From the NCBI GenBank assembly GCA_000733355.1, contig JNVV01000077.1:48170-112169 (forward strand): a stretch of 64,000 bases of DNA, in the 5' to 3' direction. Below, piece by piece: positions 33,976 to 44,353 of this stretch. The notes below the pieces were generated by a model that worked only from the letters and a program-made list of their open reading frames with translations, did not search any database and was not told the origin of the DNA. This DNA comes from Falciphora oryzae (taxonomy: Eukaryota > Ascomycota > Sordariomycetes > Magnaporthales > Magnaporthaceae). Position 1 is the first letter of the stretch, and every line of letters starts with the position of its first letter. The position numbers were made by a program, and so were the translations under genes.

Positions 33976-34305
33976 GTTTTTATCCATGCGGACCGCCGAC
34001 CGCAGCACAACAGCTTTTTTTCTTCCGACAACAGGGGATGTCGCGAAGGCGCCACCAGATGGCGTCTGATTTTCTGGGATTTTTGAATGTGTAAAAACAC
34101 GAAAACACCACAACCGATTTTGGGGGGAACGCTGGTTACTTAATGGGGAAAGGTCTTGTTCAATCATAAAAAAAGGGGGTAGTGAGGGCGCCGCCAATGT
34201 AGACGCGCTAGCTTTGGTCTACGCTCTATGACAAGTAATAAAATGCCAATAAAAACACAAAAAAACCGGCAACAATAGGTCCCGTTTCCTCTTCCAGCAA
34301 AAAGC
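33976..34305. other. Convergent 3' flank, no gene seen
   Basis: AT-richer stretch between the small secreted protein gene and the 3' end of the broken oxidase gene. It contains several A/T runs that could serve as 3' end signals. Confidence 0.4.
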
Positions 34306-36750
34306 CTAGTTGAACACCTCGATCATAAAGTGGTACTCGATCTTGCTCTCATCATGCCGTCCGCGTGCCGTCAGAGCCGCGCACCTGTCCGCCAGGACCT
34401 CGCCGACAACCGGGGTTCCGCAGAAAAAGATTCCGGCCTTGAGCTCGTCGTCGGCATCCATATCACACCCCGCCCCACGGTGGCGGTCTTGTAGCGGAGC
34501 ATGTCGCCGTAATGCCTATCCAGGATGCGCACAAAGTCCGGGCGGCCGAACTGGGTCGGGTTCAGGAGGCCGGTGATGGGGCTGGCCGGGTGCTCGGGGG
34601 TGCGGTGCTGCTCCAGCAGCCAGCGGTAGACGTGGGTGCCGATCTTGTTCCGCTTCTAGGTGACGTGCGTCTGGATGCGCACGTCGAGGTGGTGCTGGGT
34701 GTCGTGCACAGGTGCCACGACTGCGAGCGCGAGACGGTGTTGAGGAGGTCCGACACCCAGAGCAGGTGGTTGCGCTCCCGGACCATCCAGTGGAAGTCGA
34801 CGCGGCGGTAGTCGGAGGCGAGGTGGGAGGCGGAGGGGGAGGACGACGAAGAAGACGAGGAGGATGAAGAGGTGCCGTGCCGGGCGGCTTGACGCGAGCC
34901 CTCTCCTGTCGACGCCGTCGCCTCGAGCCCGGAATTCGGAAGCGTCTTATCCGACTCGATCGCCTTGCTCAGCTCGGCAGTCTGCTGGTCCCCGCCCTCG
35001 ACCTCGGAATGCTGCCCGGCAACCTTTGTGTGGCTCGAAGACGCCGGGCGGACGGTCCACCGTGCGCCCTGTCAGCCAGGATGCCAGAGAAGGGCGTGAG
35101 GCCAATGCCGGCGCCGACCAGGACGGTGTGCTTGAAGTCGTAGAAGCGCTGCACCGGAGCTCCAAAAGGCCCATTGATGCCTATCTTGATCTCGGTCGAC
35201 CTGCCCTCGGCCCCGAGCTCGCGCAGCCTCCCCGCCCAGTTGCCGTCCGTCTTGACGTGCAGGCGCATCTCCTTGCCGACGCAGACCGACACGGTGAAGG
35301 GGTGCCACTGGAACAGGCTGATGGCGGGCACCTGCAAGTAGACCCACTGACCGGCCTCGTAGCGCCACAGGCGCTCGCTGGGGATGGTCGCGCAGATCTC
35401 GACCGTGTCCTTATCCAGCACGGTCAACGTCGCGGGGATGCGGTGGAAAGCCGTGGCTAGCCGGACGAGGCGCTCGGTCAGGACGAGCACCGTGGGCAGG
35501 GCCAGCCAGTAGCCGAACATGGCGAACTGCAGCAACTGCGCGGTGCCGTGGGCGGCCAGAAGGCCGACGATGGGGAACATGAGTAGGTGCGCCAGCTGGA
35601 AGACCTCGTAGCTCCAGCGCCGGACCTGCGGCATGCTGAGCGCCGCCAGGACGTAGAATAGCCCCAGCGCCGTGAGGCCCGTCCAGCCGGGGACGGAGCG
35701 CACGTACGCAACGTAGGGGCGCGGCACGGCGTCCGGGCCCAGCAGCGCCGCGACTGTGTCCTCGTTCTCCGGGCGGCTGCCCCAATTGAAGCTGCCCGTC
35801 AGGTGGCCGATGGCGTGCAGGGTGGCGAGCGCCAGGGCGACGATGGAGATGCGGACGTGGAAGGCCTGGCTAAAGTCCCAGTTGACGAAGCGGCTGACCC
35901 AGTAGCTCTTGCGGAAGAAGGTGGACGTGTAGCGCGACATGCTGAGCAGCAGAAAGAAGAAGGTCGGGTAGATGACGCCCGCGCACAGCTTGGCCAGCGC
36001 CACGCCCCAGCCGAAGGCGGCCTGGTACTGCTCGCCGGTCGCGTACTTGACGCACTGCCATATGCCGAGTCCGAGCTGCAGGCCGATGACGGTGGTGAGG
36101 AACAGAAACTCAGGCCCGTGGACGGCCCAGTAGGCGCGGACGCGCCGCCAGGGGCTCATGTCGTGCGGGTGCTTGTCCTGCTCGTCGCGCTTGGCCGAGT
36201 CCTGCTTCATCGAGGGGACGCGCCACTCGCGCACGCGGTCGGCGAACTGGGCGCGCGGGATCCTGGTTCTGTTGTCATCGCAGCCGATGAGCTTGCGCAG
36301 GAAGGCGTGGCGGTCGCGGTCCTCCTTAGAGTCGTCGTGCAGGTTGTGCGGCTGGGCGCCTCCCGGGGCCAGCTCGTCGTGCACCTCGCCCAGCTTGCGC
36401 TCGACCTCGGAGTAGTCGATGCAGCCGTCGCCGTTGTGGCCCAACTCGTCCAGAAACGCTGAGATCTCGTCGTCGCGCAGGTACTGCACGTCGGGGTCCG
36501 AGGCTGCTGCGTCCGACGCCGGGTCGTAGCTCCGGCCCAGGGGGTTGTGTCGGTGCGCGGCATCTCCGCCGTTGTTGGTCGCCGGAGCCCCCACCGTCGC
36601 GCTGCCGTCGCTGCTTCTTCGGACGGAATTTCTTTCTGTATTGGCGGCTATGTCTTTGGTTTCTCTATCCTTCCTCGAACCTATCAATTCTTGGCATTGT
36701 GCTGTTAGTGCGCACTGCAAATTTGCATACAATTCCTTAACACCCGCCAA
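34306..36750 (-). pseudogene. noxC: NADPH oxidase, NoxC type with EF-hand (broken)
   Basis: The minus strand encodes most of an EF-hand NADPH oxidase. From the N-terminus: an EF-hand-like segment (loop GHNGDGCIDYSEVE), the ferric-reductase-type membrane core with heme-ligand His candidates (HVRISIVALALATLHAIGHL and FQLAHLLMFPIVGLLAAHG), an FAD-binding segment (FQWHPFTVSV), and an NADPH-binding start (VLVGAGIGLTPFSGIL). The remainder is broken: a frameshift near 35045-35075, another near 34705-34712, a TAG at about 34660 just after QTHVT, and a further frameshift near 34450-34465. The frame downstream ends in YHFMIEVFN and stops at 34306-34308. No ATG exists at the 5' end; the frame opens with TTG at 36750, at a repeat junction. 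Intact enzymes make superoxide using NADPH. Sequencing errors could explain some but hardly all breaks. Confidence 0.8.
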
Positions 36751-37110
36751 TCCAGCGATCCAACACCAATAACCACGCCCGCTAAGGGCGCTAGCAACGG
36801 CAACATGCCGTTGCCAACAGCCCCTTTAGCCAATAAGGTGGCACAGCGCGCTATCCTTAGCGGCCCTCCGGCCCGGAGGAGCGCGTCGCTGCCGCCTCGG
36901 CCCCCGCGCACTTTAGCGCACACGTACACGAACACGCCGTCCCCGTTGCGGAATGTGCAACGTTCGATAGGGCCCGAATAGGGCCAGGAAGGCCCCTACG
37001 GCGTCGGCACTGGTACAGGTGCCCCGACAGACCCGAACGCGCCGCGGATAGCATGCGACGGAAACCCCCCCCCCCTCTCTCGCTCCCACACACACACTTA
37101 GTATGCCCTT
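36751..37110. repeat. Rearranged repeat junction with hairpins
   Basis: This segment separates the 5'-truncated oxidase and the 3'-truncated HET remnant. It contains an imperfect hairpin at 36781-36830 (gctaagggcgct...agcaacggca against tgccgttgcc...cctttagc), a smaller one near 36863-36880 (cctccggcccggagg), and a C9/CT/CA simple-sequence tract at about 37065-37098. It looks like the remains of a mobile element that cut both genes; family unknown. Confidence 0.5.
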
Positions 37111-38100
37111 TTAATATATCCAGGCTCGGCGATTCAGACAAAATTCTCGAACTTTGGTTGGCGGTGGAGAAACTCGCCGTGGGCGGAAAGCGAGGTAATC
37201 AGTGTGTACCTGCCGATGGTCTCCTGCCGCTGGAGCAATAGCCGGCCGTGTGGGGGAACCCGGGGAAGCCCTGCGTTGGAGCCTCGCCCGCCGGCCGCAA
37301 CAATAATCAGGCGCGCGCCGGCGTAAATTTTGTCCATCTGCTCGATCTGGACAAATTTGGCGACCCCGCTGGATTGACCAATACACACGGAATCTATCCA
37401 GGTAAAGGGAATATTCATCAGTCTGGTCAGAGAAACGGCATCTCTGAGTGTCGCTGGTACTTGTTCCCACACTGAGCTGAAATCCCAGATGTCGTCCTTT
37501 TGCCTTGGAAGCCCGATCCCTCCCCAAACATAACTTATGGGGCGGGCACGACTCGCAAGGTGTCCACATCAAGGAGCCTGAGGTCCAGAGGGCCTTTGTC
37601 GATGCCCGGGAATACTCCCCTGCAGTACTCATGGCCAGCTTCGCAAGCTTCTAACCATTGCTCAAGAGTGTGTAGGTTTATTGTGGGAAGGATGCGACGA
37701 CCAGTTTGCGAGGGTTCTGCACCGCCTTCTGTCTCCCCCTCTTGCACGTCCTCGCCCCGAGGGTATCGGCGAGGGAGCACTCCAAGGCGAAACTCCTGTC
37801 GAGGGATTGCCGGTTGGTACACCAGCGAAGGGCGAGAATATGAAACATATCGTCTTTGGTAAAGCGCGACATATATGTTCTCCATGCGTTCGCCACCCAG
37901 GCTTATCAACTGATAGCCTGTCCTCGAGAGTATGACGAGATGGTCCGAGAGATGGTCCCGGGCGGTACGTCGATAGCAGAGGAGGATGAGATGGACCACG
38001 AGCCACACAAGCGGCACTGGCGAGATCGTCTGATCGTGTCGCGCAAGAATCCCAGGTGAAAGAAGGGAGGTGCTTGCCTGTAGCCATTCTTGATTGACAT
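37111..38100 (-). pseudogene. HET-domain gene, broken and truncated
   Basis: Minus strand. ATG 38100 begins MSIKNGYRQAPPFFHLGFLRDTIRRSRQCRLCG, the usual opening of long HET proteins. A frameshift follows at about 38000. The next frame carries TINLHTLEQWLEACEAGHEYCR and LDLRLLDVDTLRVVPAP. Another frameshift with a small deletion at about 37545 leads into the HET domain (SYVWGGIGLPRQ, then VPATLRDAVSLTRLMNIPFTWIDSVCI and MDKIYAGARLIIVAAGGRG). A last shift near 37135 precedes NRRAWIY, where the sequence ends at the repeat junction, so the C-terminal half is missing. At least three frame breaks plus truncation make it a pseudogene. Confidence 0.78.
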
Positions 38101-38279
38101 GGCTTGCGGCCCCGAGGCAGCTTGGAGCCAGGGTTCAAACGACGAGCAAATGTGACACAGCTAGGGCACTGAACCGTTCTAGACACCAACTATCAATCAA
38201 TAACTTAGCTGGTACAAGGACAAATTTGATCGAGGTCACAACAAACTTACGGTGGCTGTGGAAGCATGCGGGTATGCTA

Positions 38280-39098
38280 AGTCAAGACCCCTACTTTGCG
38301 CCACCCCCCACTTCCGGCCACCCCGATTCCCATACTAAATCGCCAAAACGCACCGTTTTCAATCCGCAATAGCAAATCCAAATAAAATCGCACAAATGCA
38401 ATCCCAAAACCAATCGAAAGCCGTTTTTTAACGCTTTTCAAAAATATTAATTTTGGGTTTTTTAGGTACTAATGAATCCGGAAATTTAAATTTGAAAACA
38501 AAGGTCTAAAATACATACTAATTTTACGACATTACACAGTTAAATAAATCTTCAAATTTATATCCGATTAGGCTTTGGTATTTTATATAATATGGAGTTT
38601 AGAAAGGACTTTTTAAAAATAAAACCGTATACTTTAACCTATTTTTTTCTATTTAATTAAAAAATATTTTATATTTTACTAACAAACTTTTTATATGGGA
38701 AAAACTTTTAACTTTTTTATTTAAATGAAAAAAATAGTTATAAATTTACGGTTTTACGTAAAGGAAAGCCCTTTTAAAACTTTATATTAATGTAAATACC
38801 CGGGTTTCATTCAATCTAAATTTAAAGATTTATTTTATTTTATATTTTCGTAAAATTAGTATGTATTTTGCACCTTCAACTTTGAGCCGGAATCCCTAGC
38901 CCTGTAAGGCTTTTAAAAATACAAACTTGCCTTGTTACAAAGCTTTTAAAAAAAACGCTTTCGATTGGTTTTGGGATTGCATTTATGCGATTTTATTTCG
39001 ATTTGCTATTGCGGATTGAAAACGGTGCGTTTTGGCGATTTAGTATGGGAATCGGGGTGGCCGGAAGTGGGGGGTGGCGCAAAGTAGGGGTCTTGACT
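38280..39098. mobile_element. MITE with 142-bp terminal inverted repeats, Fot1/pogo type
   Basis: Left repeat 38280-38421 and right repeat 38957-39098 are inverted copies of equal length with about two mismatches by eye. Both ends start AGTCAAGACCCCTACTTTGC and are flanked by TA (38278-38279 and 39099-39100), as in TA-inserting Tc1/mariner-Fot1 elements. The AT-rich centre has no transposase frame, and a second inverted pair (aaaatacatactaatttta) lies inside near 38507 and 38849. One mismatch is C to T, compatible with RIP or deamination. It sits about 180 bp upstream of the broken HET gene's start. Confidence 0.88.
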
Positions 39099-39100
39099 TA

Positions 39101-39965
39101 GGTCCAACCCGCGCATACTGATTTTCGCGCAGTCTACTTGGAATGTGTTCACCCTAGATTGTGGAGAATCCATCGAAACGAGGTCATACTCTAGGCGGGC
39201 CTGATCCTAAGAGCCGATCGGAATAGACACCGCGCTGTGGAGATTGAGATCTGAGTCCTATGTCGTGTGGAGATGGGTGAAGAACAATGTCAAATATGTA
39301 GGTAGGCTTTTTCGATCGACTGCTAGAAGTGGCGCCGCTAGGTTTGCCGCCCGGAGCAGGATTTCGCGTCGGGTGAGGTTAAGAAACGATAGAACTCCCA
39401 GCCGCCAACAAAATAAGTAAGGTAGCCAGGCAGGATTCCCGCCCGGCTTACACCGTGTGACCACAAACCGGGCGGGGTAAGTGCATTCGTACGGTATGGA
39501 GGGTGGCGAGAGGTAAGGCCGGCTGGAGGGCGAGCGCGGAAAGGGATTAAATACGAAGGAGGAATGGGAGGGGGGAAGGGAGCAAAATGGGGACAGGAAG
39601 GGAAGCAAAGGGGAAGACGAGTGGGTGACAAAAAGAACCAAAAATTGGTCGAATACCCCCTCCCCAAACGAGAACGGAGGATGGGTAGTCACGGGTTTTG
39701 ATGAGGCAAATGTCCACTGATCAACCGACAAAGGCACGAAAAATCACAGATATTGAAACTATTATAATCATGAAGCAGATCGAGTCTGTGGAAGTAGAAG
39801 CAAAAGAAGAAATCCTTGCCGAGTAGCTGCTTGAGTCATTAGGGAATATCGCCGTCACGTTCCTGTTGAACGTGATTTGAATAAGCACCAGACTCTTTCC
39901 TCTCAGAGTCGACTATGCAGGTAACTAAAAGTAGGTACCTACCTAGGTAGGTAGGTATTCTTGCC
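39101..39965. other. Intergenic, no gene seen
   Basis: Lies between the MITE and the 3' end of the NACHT gene. The minus-strand frame at 39258-39737 is low-complexity (Pro/Ser/Phe) and not called. Short GGTA/CCTA repeats occur at 39931-39957. Confidence 0.4.
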
Positions 39966-42900
39966 CTAATTAGAGCGACCATGTGCGTTGTAATGCCATG
40001 GCGAGGTCATTGTTGGGTCATGCACAGGCCGTGTGCCTTGCAAAGCCAAAACGAGATCGTCGTCGTGAGTCTCATGTGCAATGCTGAGGAGCCTGTCACG
40101 GATCCGACAGGGTAAGAGGTGCTGGCTCGCGCTCTTCCAGAGATTAATCATGCCGCCGTGCGTCATGCAGCGGGCGAGTTCCGTCATCAGCTCGTCGGGC
40201 AGCGGAACTCTCTGCCGCTCGTGCACCACGGACAGCGCCCCCAGTGCGATGCGCAGCGGTGTGAGATCGGAACCAGAAGGATGGTCGATATCGATCAGCT
40301 CCAGTATCTTGGATCTGGCCACACTGTGCAGGATACAGAGGGGAAACTCTGCGACACAAAGGGATAAGAGACTGGAGCGCAGCGCGCTGAGTCTGTCGCC
40401 CCGACGGAGTTCGCCATCAAGCCACCGGGTGAGGTCGTCCTCGAGGCTCTTCTGCACTTCAAACCATCTCCCTTGCTCTACATCAAGACCTCCTTGGGTG
40501 TGTGCCGTGCCATATTCAATAGCTATTCCCGCGCCCGCCCCACGGTGCTCGGAGACCTCGTGCAAGCACTGCACAATAATCCGTATCCTTCCGAAACGGT
40601 CTAGAGGGGTTAGTTCCCGCAGCAGCGCAAAGAAACGCACGAGGTGTGTGAGACGCTTCTTGCCCTCAGCGTCGAGCAGTCCGGCCACAAAGCGCCAGAA
40701 AATATTGTATCTCCCGTCGCGACACTTCCGCCGCAACAGGTCCTCCGGAGTCATACACTCGGGAAATTTGTTGCTGTCGAAACACGCCGAGAGCTTCTCT
40801 TTGTCCGGACCCACAGTAGGGGCATATTGCAGTTCTGTGCCGGCGACCCAGTGCTTGACAAAATATACTGCCGCAAAGAACTCCTGGTAAGTCAAGTGGA
40901 TGAAGTGATATTCCATGTCGTCTTCATAAGGCCCGCGACGTAGAAATGACGTGTGGTCGAGCCGTTCTGGGAGCCATGCGGACTCTGTGCCCGTAAGCCG
41001 GCAGTGGTGCTCCGAGAGCCAGTCGACCTCAGCCTCCCTGAAGACCACGACACCCGCCTGAAAGCCCACCCAGGCCATGGAGGATACCTGGTCGACATGC
41101 GGCTGCACGAGCCGACGGAAGTCGGATAGCACCATCTTTTCGGACGCTTTGAGATGTGCCAAGCCCAGCCTTTGGGCATCCTTCATCCATAGCTTGTCGA
41201 CGACGTTCGTGTACAGCTGCGTCATGGTGACTGCTTGCTTACTGGCAGCCTCACTGGAGCCAAGCTGCGCCTTCCAGCTGTAGCAGAGGGCTTCGAGTTG
41301 AATTGGGATTCTGGCCAGATCACCGACAGTGTTGTTACTGGTAATGTAATTCTTGGTGTCTCTGGCCATCTGCCCTTGTAATGCAAGCCTTTGGTCCGCC
41401 GAGAGTGATTGTTTTACCTCAATTAAGGTGGCCCGTCCATCGATGTACAGGCCGACTTGCTCTGGTGTGAAGCCAAGCGTCTCAACCTCCAGGTCAATGG
41501 GCTCACCCAGGTCAGGGTTGGGGGCAAAACGCTTGTCTAGGGCAGTGCCTGGTCGTGAAGTAATGATAAGGTTGGGGCTTCGTAATAGGTCCTCCATCAG
41601 CTTAGGTACCGGGTCGTCTTTCAGCTGCATGGCCACTTCATCCAGGCCGTCGAGGATGAAAAGTGTGCGGCTGTCGTTGCACGCCATCTCGCACGCATCG
41701 GCGAGCAAGTCGGCGTCAGGTTGACTGCGAAACACATTGTCTCCAAGCCATCTCCTCCGCGTAATATCCAGGTCCCCCTTGAGCCCGCGCAGTGGAATCC
41801 ACAGGATGCGATCAAACTTGTCTCGCCACGGCTCAGCATCGCTGAGGCGTCGTGTGAAGCTGTCTAGCATCTTCTTAGCTAGTGTGGTCTTGCCCATGCC
41901 TGCCTTGCCGCGGATCATGATACGCTTGGGGGATCGGGGTGCCGTCGCTTCGGTTTGCAGCTGCCGCTCGGCGAAGATATCTCTGAGCGACAGGACGGCG
42001 GTCTGGTCACCCGAAGACTGGGAAATCCCTAGCCGTGAATGAAGTGAGACCGGGGATCGAGAGACGATATAGTTTGGCTCATTGTCCAAGGCTGCACCTG
42101 GGCCCGCGCCACCTCCCGGGTCACTTTTCTCGACAACTCCAAGATTGATGTAGCAGTGATCCATAGAGACATATCGACCAGAAAGTAGCTGCATCTTGAG
42201 GCGGTCCGACTCAAGATAGTAATTTGCGAGCCTGCGGTCGGCATAGAACTGATGTGCTGGCGTACAAGCTTTCCAGGCTGAGGCAAGGAGTGAGTTGGTT
42301 TGTCCAGGGGACGGCCGAGGTTTGAGGCAAGGAACCTGGGTCGTGAATCTGGGCTCCTTCAACTGGGGCCTGGATTGGGTTTTCCCGTCCTCCAGACTAG
42401 AGACTGATGGTTGCGATGGCGGCTCCAGCCTACCCCGCAACGCCGAGGGGTCATTGGACTGGGGTGGGATTGGGGACCTTGACCTGCTTCTCCTGCAAAA
42501 GAATGCGCCGACTGCTTCGAATGCAGCAGAAGTTTTCGATCTCTTCTTCTCCACGGGGACTGGGATGGTGCTCTTGTCTCTTGGACTCCAGTCATTGTCT
42601 GGCACAGCGTCCCGAGGCGGGACTGTCTTCCGGTCCGTGACTGTGCTGTCCACCACAGTGGTGCAATCTAAGATCTTCTTTGCGTCCTCTCCACGACCCA
42701 TAATAATCGCCACAGCTTTCATCCACTCCTTGGCGCGTTCGTGCCGACTCGCGGCTGCCATTGGATCCATGTGGTTCTTCACAAAGTCCAGGAGGTGGTT
42801 TTTTGTCGTATCGTCTGTGGCCGCGGACCAGGCCAGCTCGAGCTGCGCATACAGTCCGCACAGAAAGTGCTCCGACCCCCTGCAGCGCTCAACCTCCTTC

Positions 42901-44048
42901 AGGTATCTCTCCAGGCCGTCCCACGCAGCGTTGCGGGCAAGCATCTCAGCAAAGCGCAGGTCGGCGTACCACATATCGCGAGCCGCCCACTGGTCTCTGG
43001 CAGACTGGAGGCTAGGCTCGGCTGTGCTGTGTGCCTCATGGACAGCAGCGCCCACCTCGCCCGCCATCTTGGCCACCTCAATCATCCCCTTGGCCAGTCC
43101 CTCCCAGTCCACCGCTTGAACTACCGTCTCGACCCCGTTGTGGATCTTATCCAGGTCCAGGGTCGCCACGCCGCCGGCAACCTTGGTCAGGACCTTCAGG
43201 GCGACTGCGGAGTGGCGACAGAACTTTTGGAACGGACTCTCGTTGTTTCCAAGCAGGAGCAGTGCCATATGAGCGCGGTTTGCGGCCTCGGCGAGCCTTA
43301 GCTCCGGTTGGTTCTTGAGACCGCTCAGGAGAACGCGGAGCGGCTCGTAGGCTGACTTGCGATCCAGGCCGCCACCAATGGCTTTCGTCTTTTGCGCTGC
43401 GCCGCCTAACTCATGAAGCTCGGTAGGATTCAGCTGCGGCTGCATGTCGAGCATCGCGTCCAGCGTGCTTGCTAGTACCGACAGCAGGCGGTATTGTTCT
43501 GCTTTGGTGTTCGGGCTGGGTCTCAAGTTCGTGTTTTCTATGGCCATTTGCAGACCCTGCACCACGGGTCCGACGTTGGCGTCGAGCCTGACGCTGGGAG
43601 GGGCGCTGCGTAGGACCCGGACGAAGCTCACAAACACAGCAGGATCTTTGACCATGCGTGGGTCGCTGACGGCGTTGCTGAAGGCCCGGACCAAGATTTT
43701 GTAGGATTCGTCCTGCAGAGACCTGATTTCCTGGGAAGCTCCATCGTTGTCGACAGACGGTATGGGCGGCGGACCTGAGTCTTGGAGATCGCCCTCGGCG
43801 GCGCGGTCGGGAAGACGCACGGGATTGTGCGGATCTTGTGCGGCGCCGCTGTCTGCAAACATGGGCAGCAGCGCGGCGGCCTCGGTGGCCCAGCCTTGGT
43901 ATGTTGAGTATTGCTTTTCGGTTTCGATAGCCATCCCGTGGGCGATGTCGAGAAGAACTTTGCGCTCATCCGGTGGGGTTGAGGCATCCCGGAATCGCTC
44001 AACCAGAGCTGTTGCAGAGGCTGGTCGGGCGGGGAGTTTGTCACCCAT
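39966..44048 (-). CDS. NACHT-domain STAND NTPase (NLR-like)
   Basis: Intronless, 1360 residues, ATG 44048. The NACHT module is in the middle: Walker A IRGKAGMGKTTLAKKML at about residue 710, Walker B TLFILDGLDEV at about 795, then NLIITSRPG (sensor). The winged-helix-like region follows (FIHLTYQEFFAAVYFVKHW). The N-terminal 550 residues are helical and include repeats typical of a large ARM-like domain seen in fungal NACHT proteins, with a region predicted disordered (RSRSRSPIPPQ) at about 530-590. The C-terminal 250 residues are helical, without clear WD40, ankyrin or TPR repeats. STAND NTPases act as ligand-triggered switches in allorecognition and cell death; the effector of this one is not evident. 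Neighbours include a broken HET gene. Confidence 0.9.
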   Translation of the reverse strand: MGDKLPARPASATALVERFRDASTPPDERKVLLDIAHGMAIETEKQYSTYQGWATEAAALLPMFADSGAAQDPHNPVRLPDRAAEGDLQDSGPPPIPSVDNDGASQEIRSLQDESYKILVRAFSNAVSDPRMVKDPAVFVSFVRVLRSAPPSVRLDANVGPVVQGLQMAIENTNLRPSPNTKAEQYRLLSVLASTLDAMLDMQPQLNPTELHELGGAAQKTKAIGGGLDRKSAYEPLRVLLSGLKNQPELRLAEAANRAHMALLLLGNNESPFQKFCRHSAVALKVLTKVAGGVATLDLDKIHNGVETVVQAVDWEGLAKGMIEVAKMAGEVGAAVHEAHSTAEPSLQSARDQWAARDMWYADLRFAEMLARNAAWDGLERYLKEVERCRGSEHFLCGLYAQLELAWSAATDDTTKNHLLDFVKNHMDPMAAASRHERAKEWMKAVAIIMGRGEDAKKILDCTTVVDSTVTDRKTVPPRDAVPDNDWSPRDKSTIPVPVEKKRSKTSAAFEAVGAFFCRRSRSRSPIPPQSNDPSALRGRLEPPSQPSVSSLEDGKTQSRPQLKEPRFTTQVPCLKPRPSPGQTNSLLASAWKACTPAHQFYADRRLANYYLESDRLKMQLLSGRYVSMDHCYINLGVVEKSDPGGGAGPGAALDNEPNYIVSRSPVSLHSRLGISQSSGDQTAVLSLRDIFAERQLQTEATAPRSPKRIMIRGKAGMGKTTLAKKMLDSFTRRLSDAEPWRDKFDRILWIPLRGLKGDLDITRRRWLGDNVFRSQPDADLLADACEMACNDSRTLFILDGLDEVAMQLKDDPVPKLMEDLLRSPNLIITSRPGTALDKRFAPNPDLGEPIDLEVETLGFTPEQVGLYIDGRATLIEVKQSLSADQRLALQGQMARDTKNYITSNNTVGDLARIPIQLEALCYSWKAQLGSSEAASKQAVTMTQLYTNVVDKLWMKDAQRLGLAHLKASEKMVLSDFRRLVQPHVDQVSSMAWVGFQAGVVVFREAEVDWLSEHHCRLTGTESAWLPERLDHTSFLRRGPYEDDMEYHFIHLTYQEFFAAVYFVKHWVAGTELQYAPTVGPDKEKLSACFDSNKFPECMTPEDLLRRKCRDGRYNIFWRFVAGLLDAEGKKRLTHLVRFFALLRELTPLDRFGRIRIIVQCLHEVSEHRGAGAGIAIEYGTAHTQGGLDVEQGRWFEVQKSLEDDLTRWLDGELRRGDRLSALRSSLLSLCVAEFPLCILHSVARSKILELIDIDHPSGSDLTPLRIALGALSVVHERQRVPLPDELMTELARCMTHGGMINLWKSASQHLLPCRIRDRLLSIAHETHDDDLVLALQGTRPVHDPTMTSPWHYNAHGRSN

Positions 44049-44353
44049 GGCTGAATCGTTTTGGGTCGAAGTGGCAATGGCATACGAAAAGGTACGCGCT
44101 CGTAGGGGCGTAACAGCTTCAAGTTGGCTGGCAGCTCATACAGTTGGATTTACGCAAGGTGCAAAGAGGTAGAGGAAGAGGAGAAGAGGAGGAGGGGAAA
44201 CGAAGAAGCGAAGGGGGACAAAGTGGCTTGCGGCTGCCACGTACCAAGCTCATATAGCACAGGTGCCCAATGGCAGTCCCAGACCAGTAACGGGCGCTGA
44301 TACAATTGGGTAGCGCCTGATCACCCCCCTTCTACACACCCCACTCTTCTCGA
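44049..44353. other. Intergenic, no gene seen
   Basis: Short gap holding the NACHT promoter and the 3' flank of the monooxygenase gene. A purine-rich run (gaggaagaggagaagaggagg) is at about 44170-44192. Confidence 0.4.

Noticed and set aside
34969..36750. A complete 593-residue NADPH oxidase
   Set aside because: The frame lacks an ATG and the last 30 residues are out of frame; the true C-terminal part is found downstream in other frames.
39258..39737. 159-codon minus-strand frame
   Set aside because: Pro/Ser/Phe-rich low complexity and an overlapping frame of equal quality; no recognisable domain.
39931..39957. Telomere-like GGTAGGTA repeats
   Set aside because: Only a few imperfect units, interstitial, and not the fungal TTAGGG unit.
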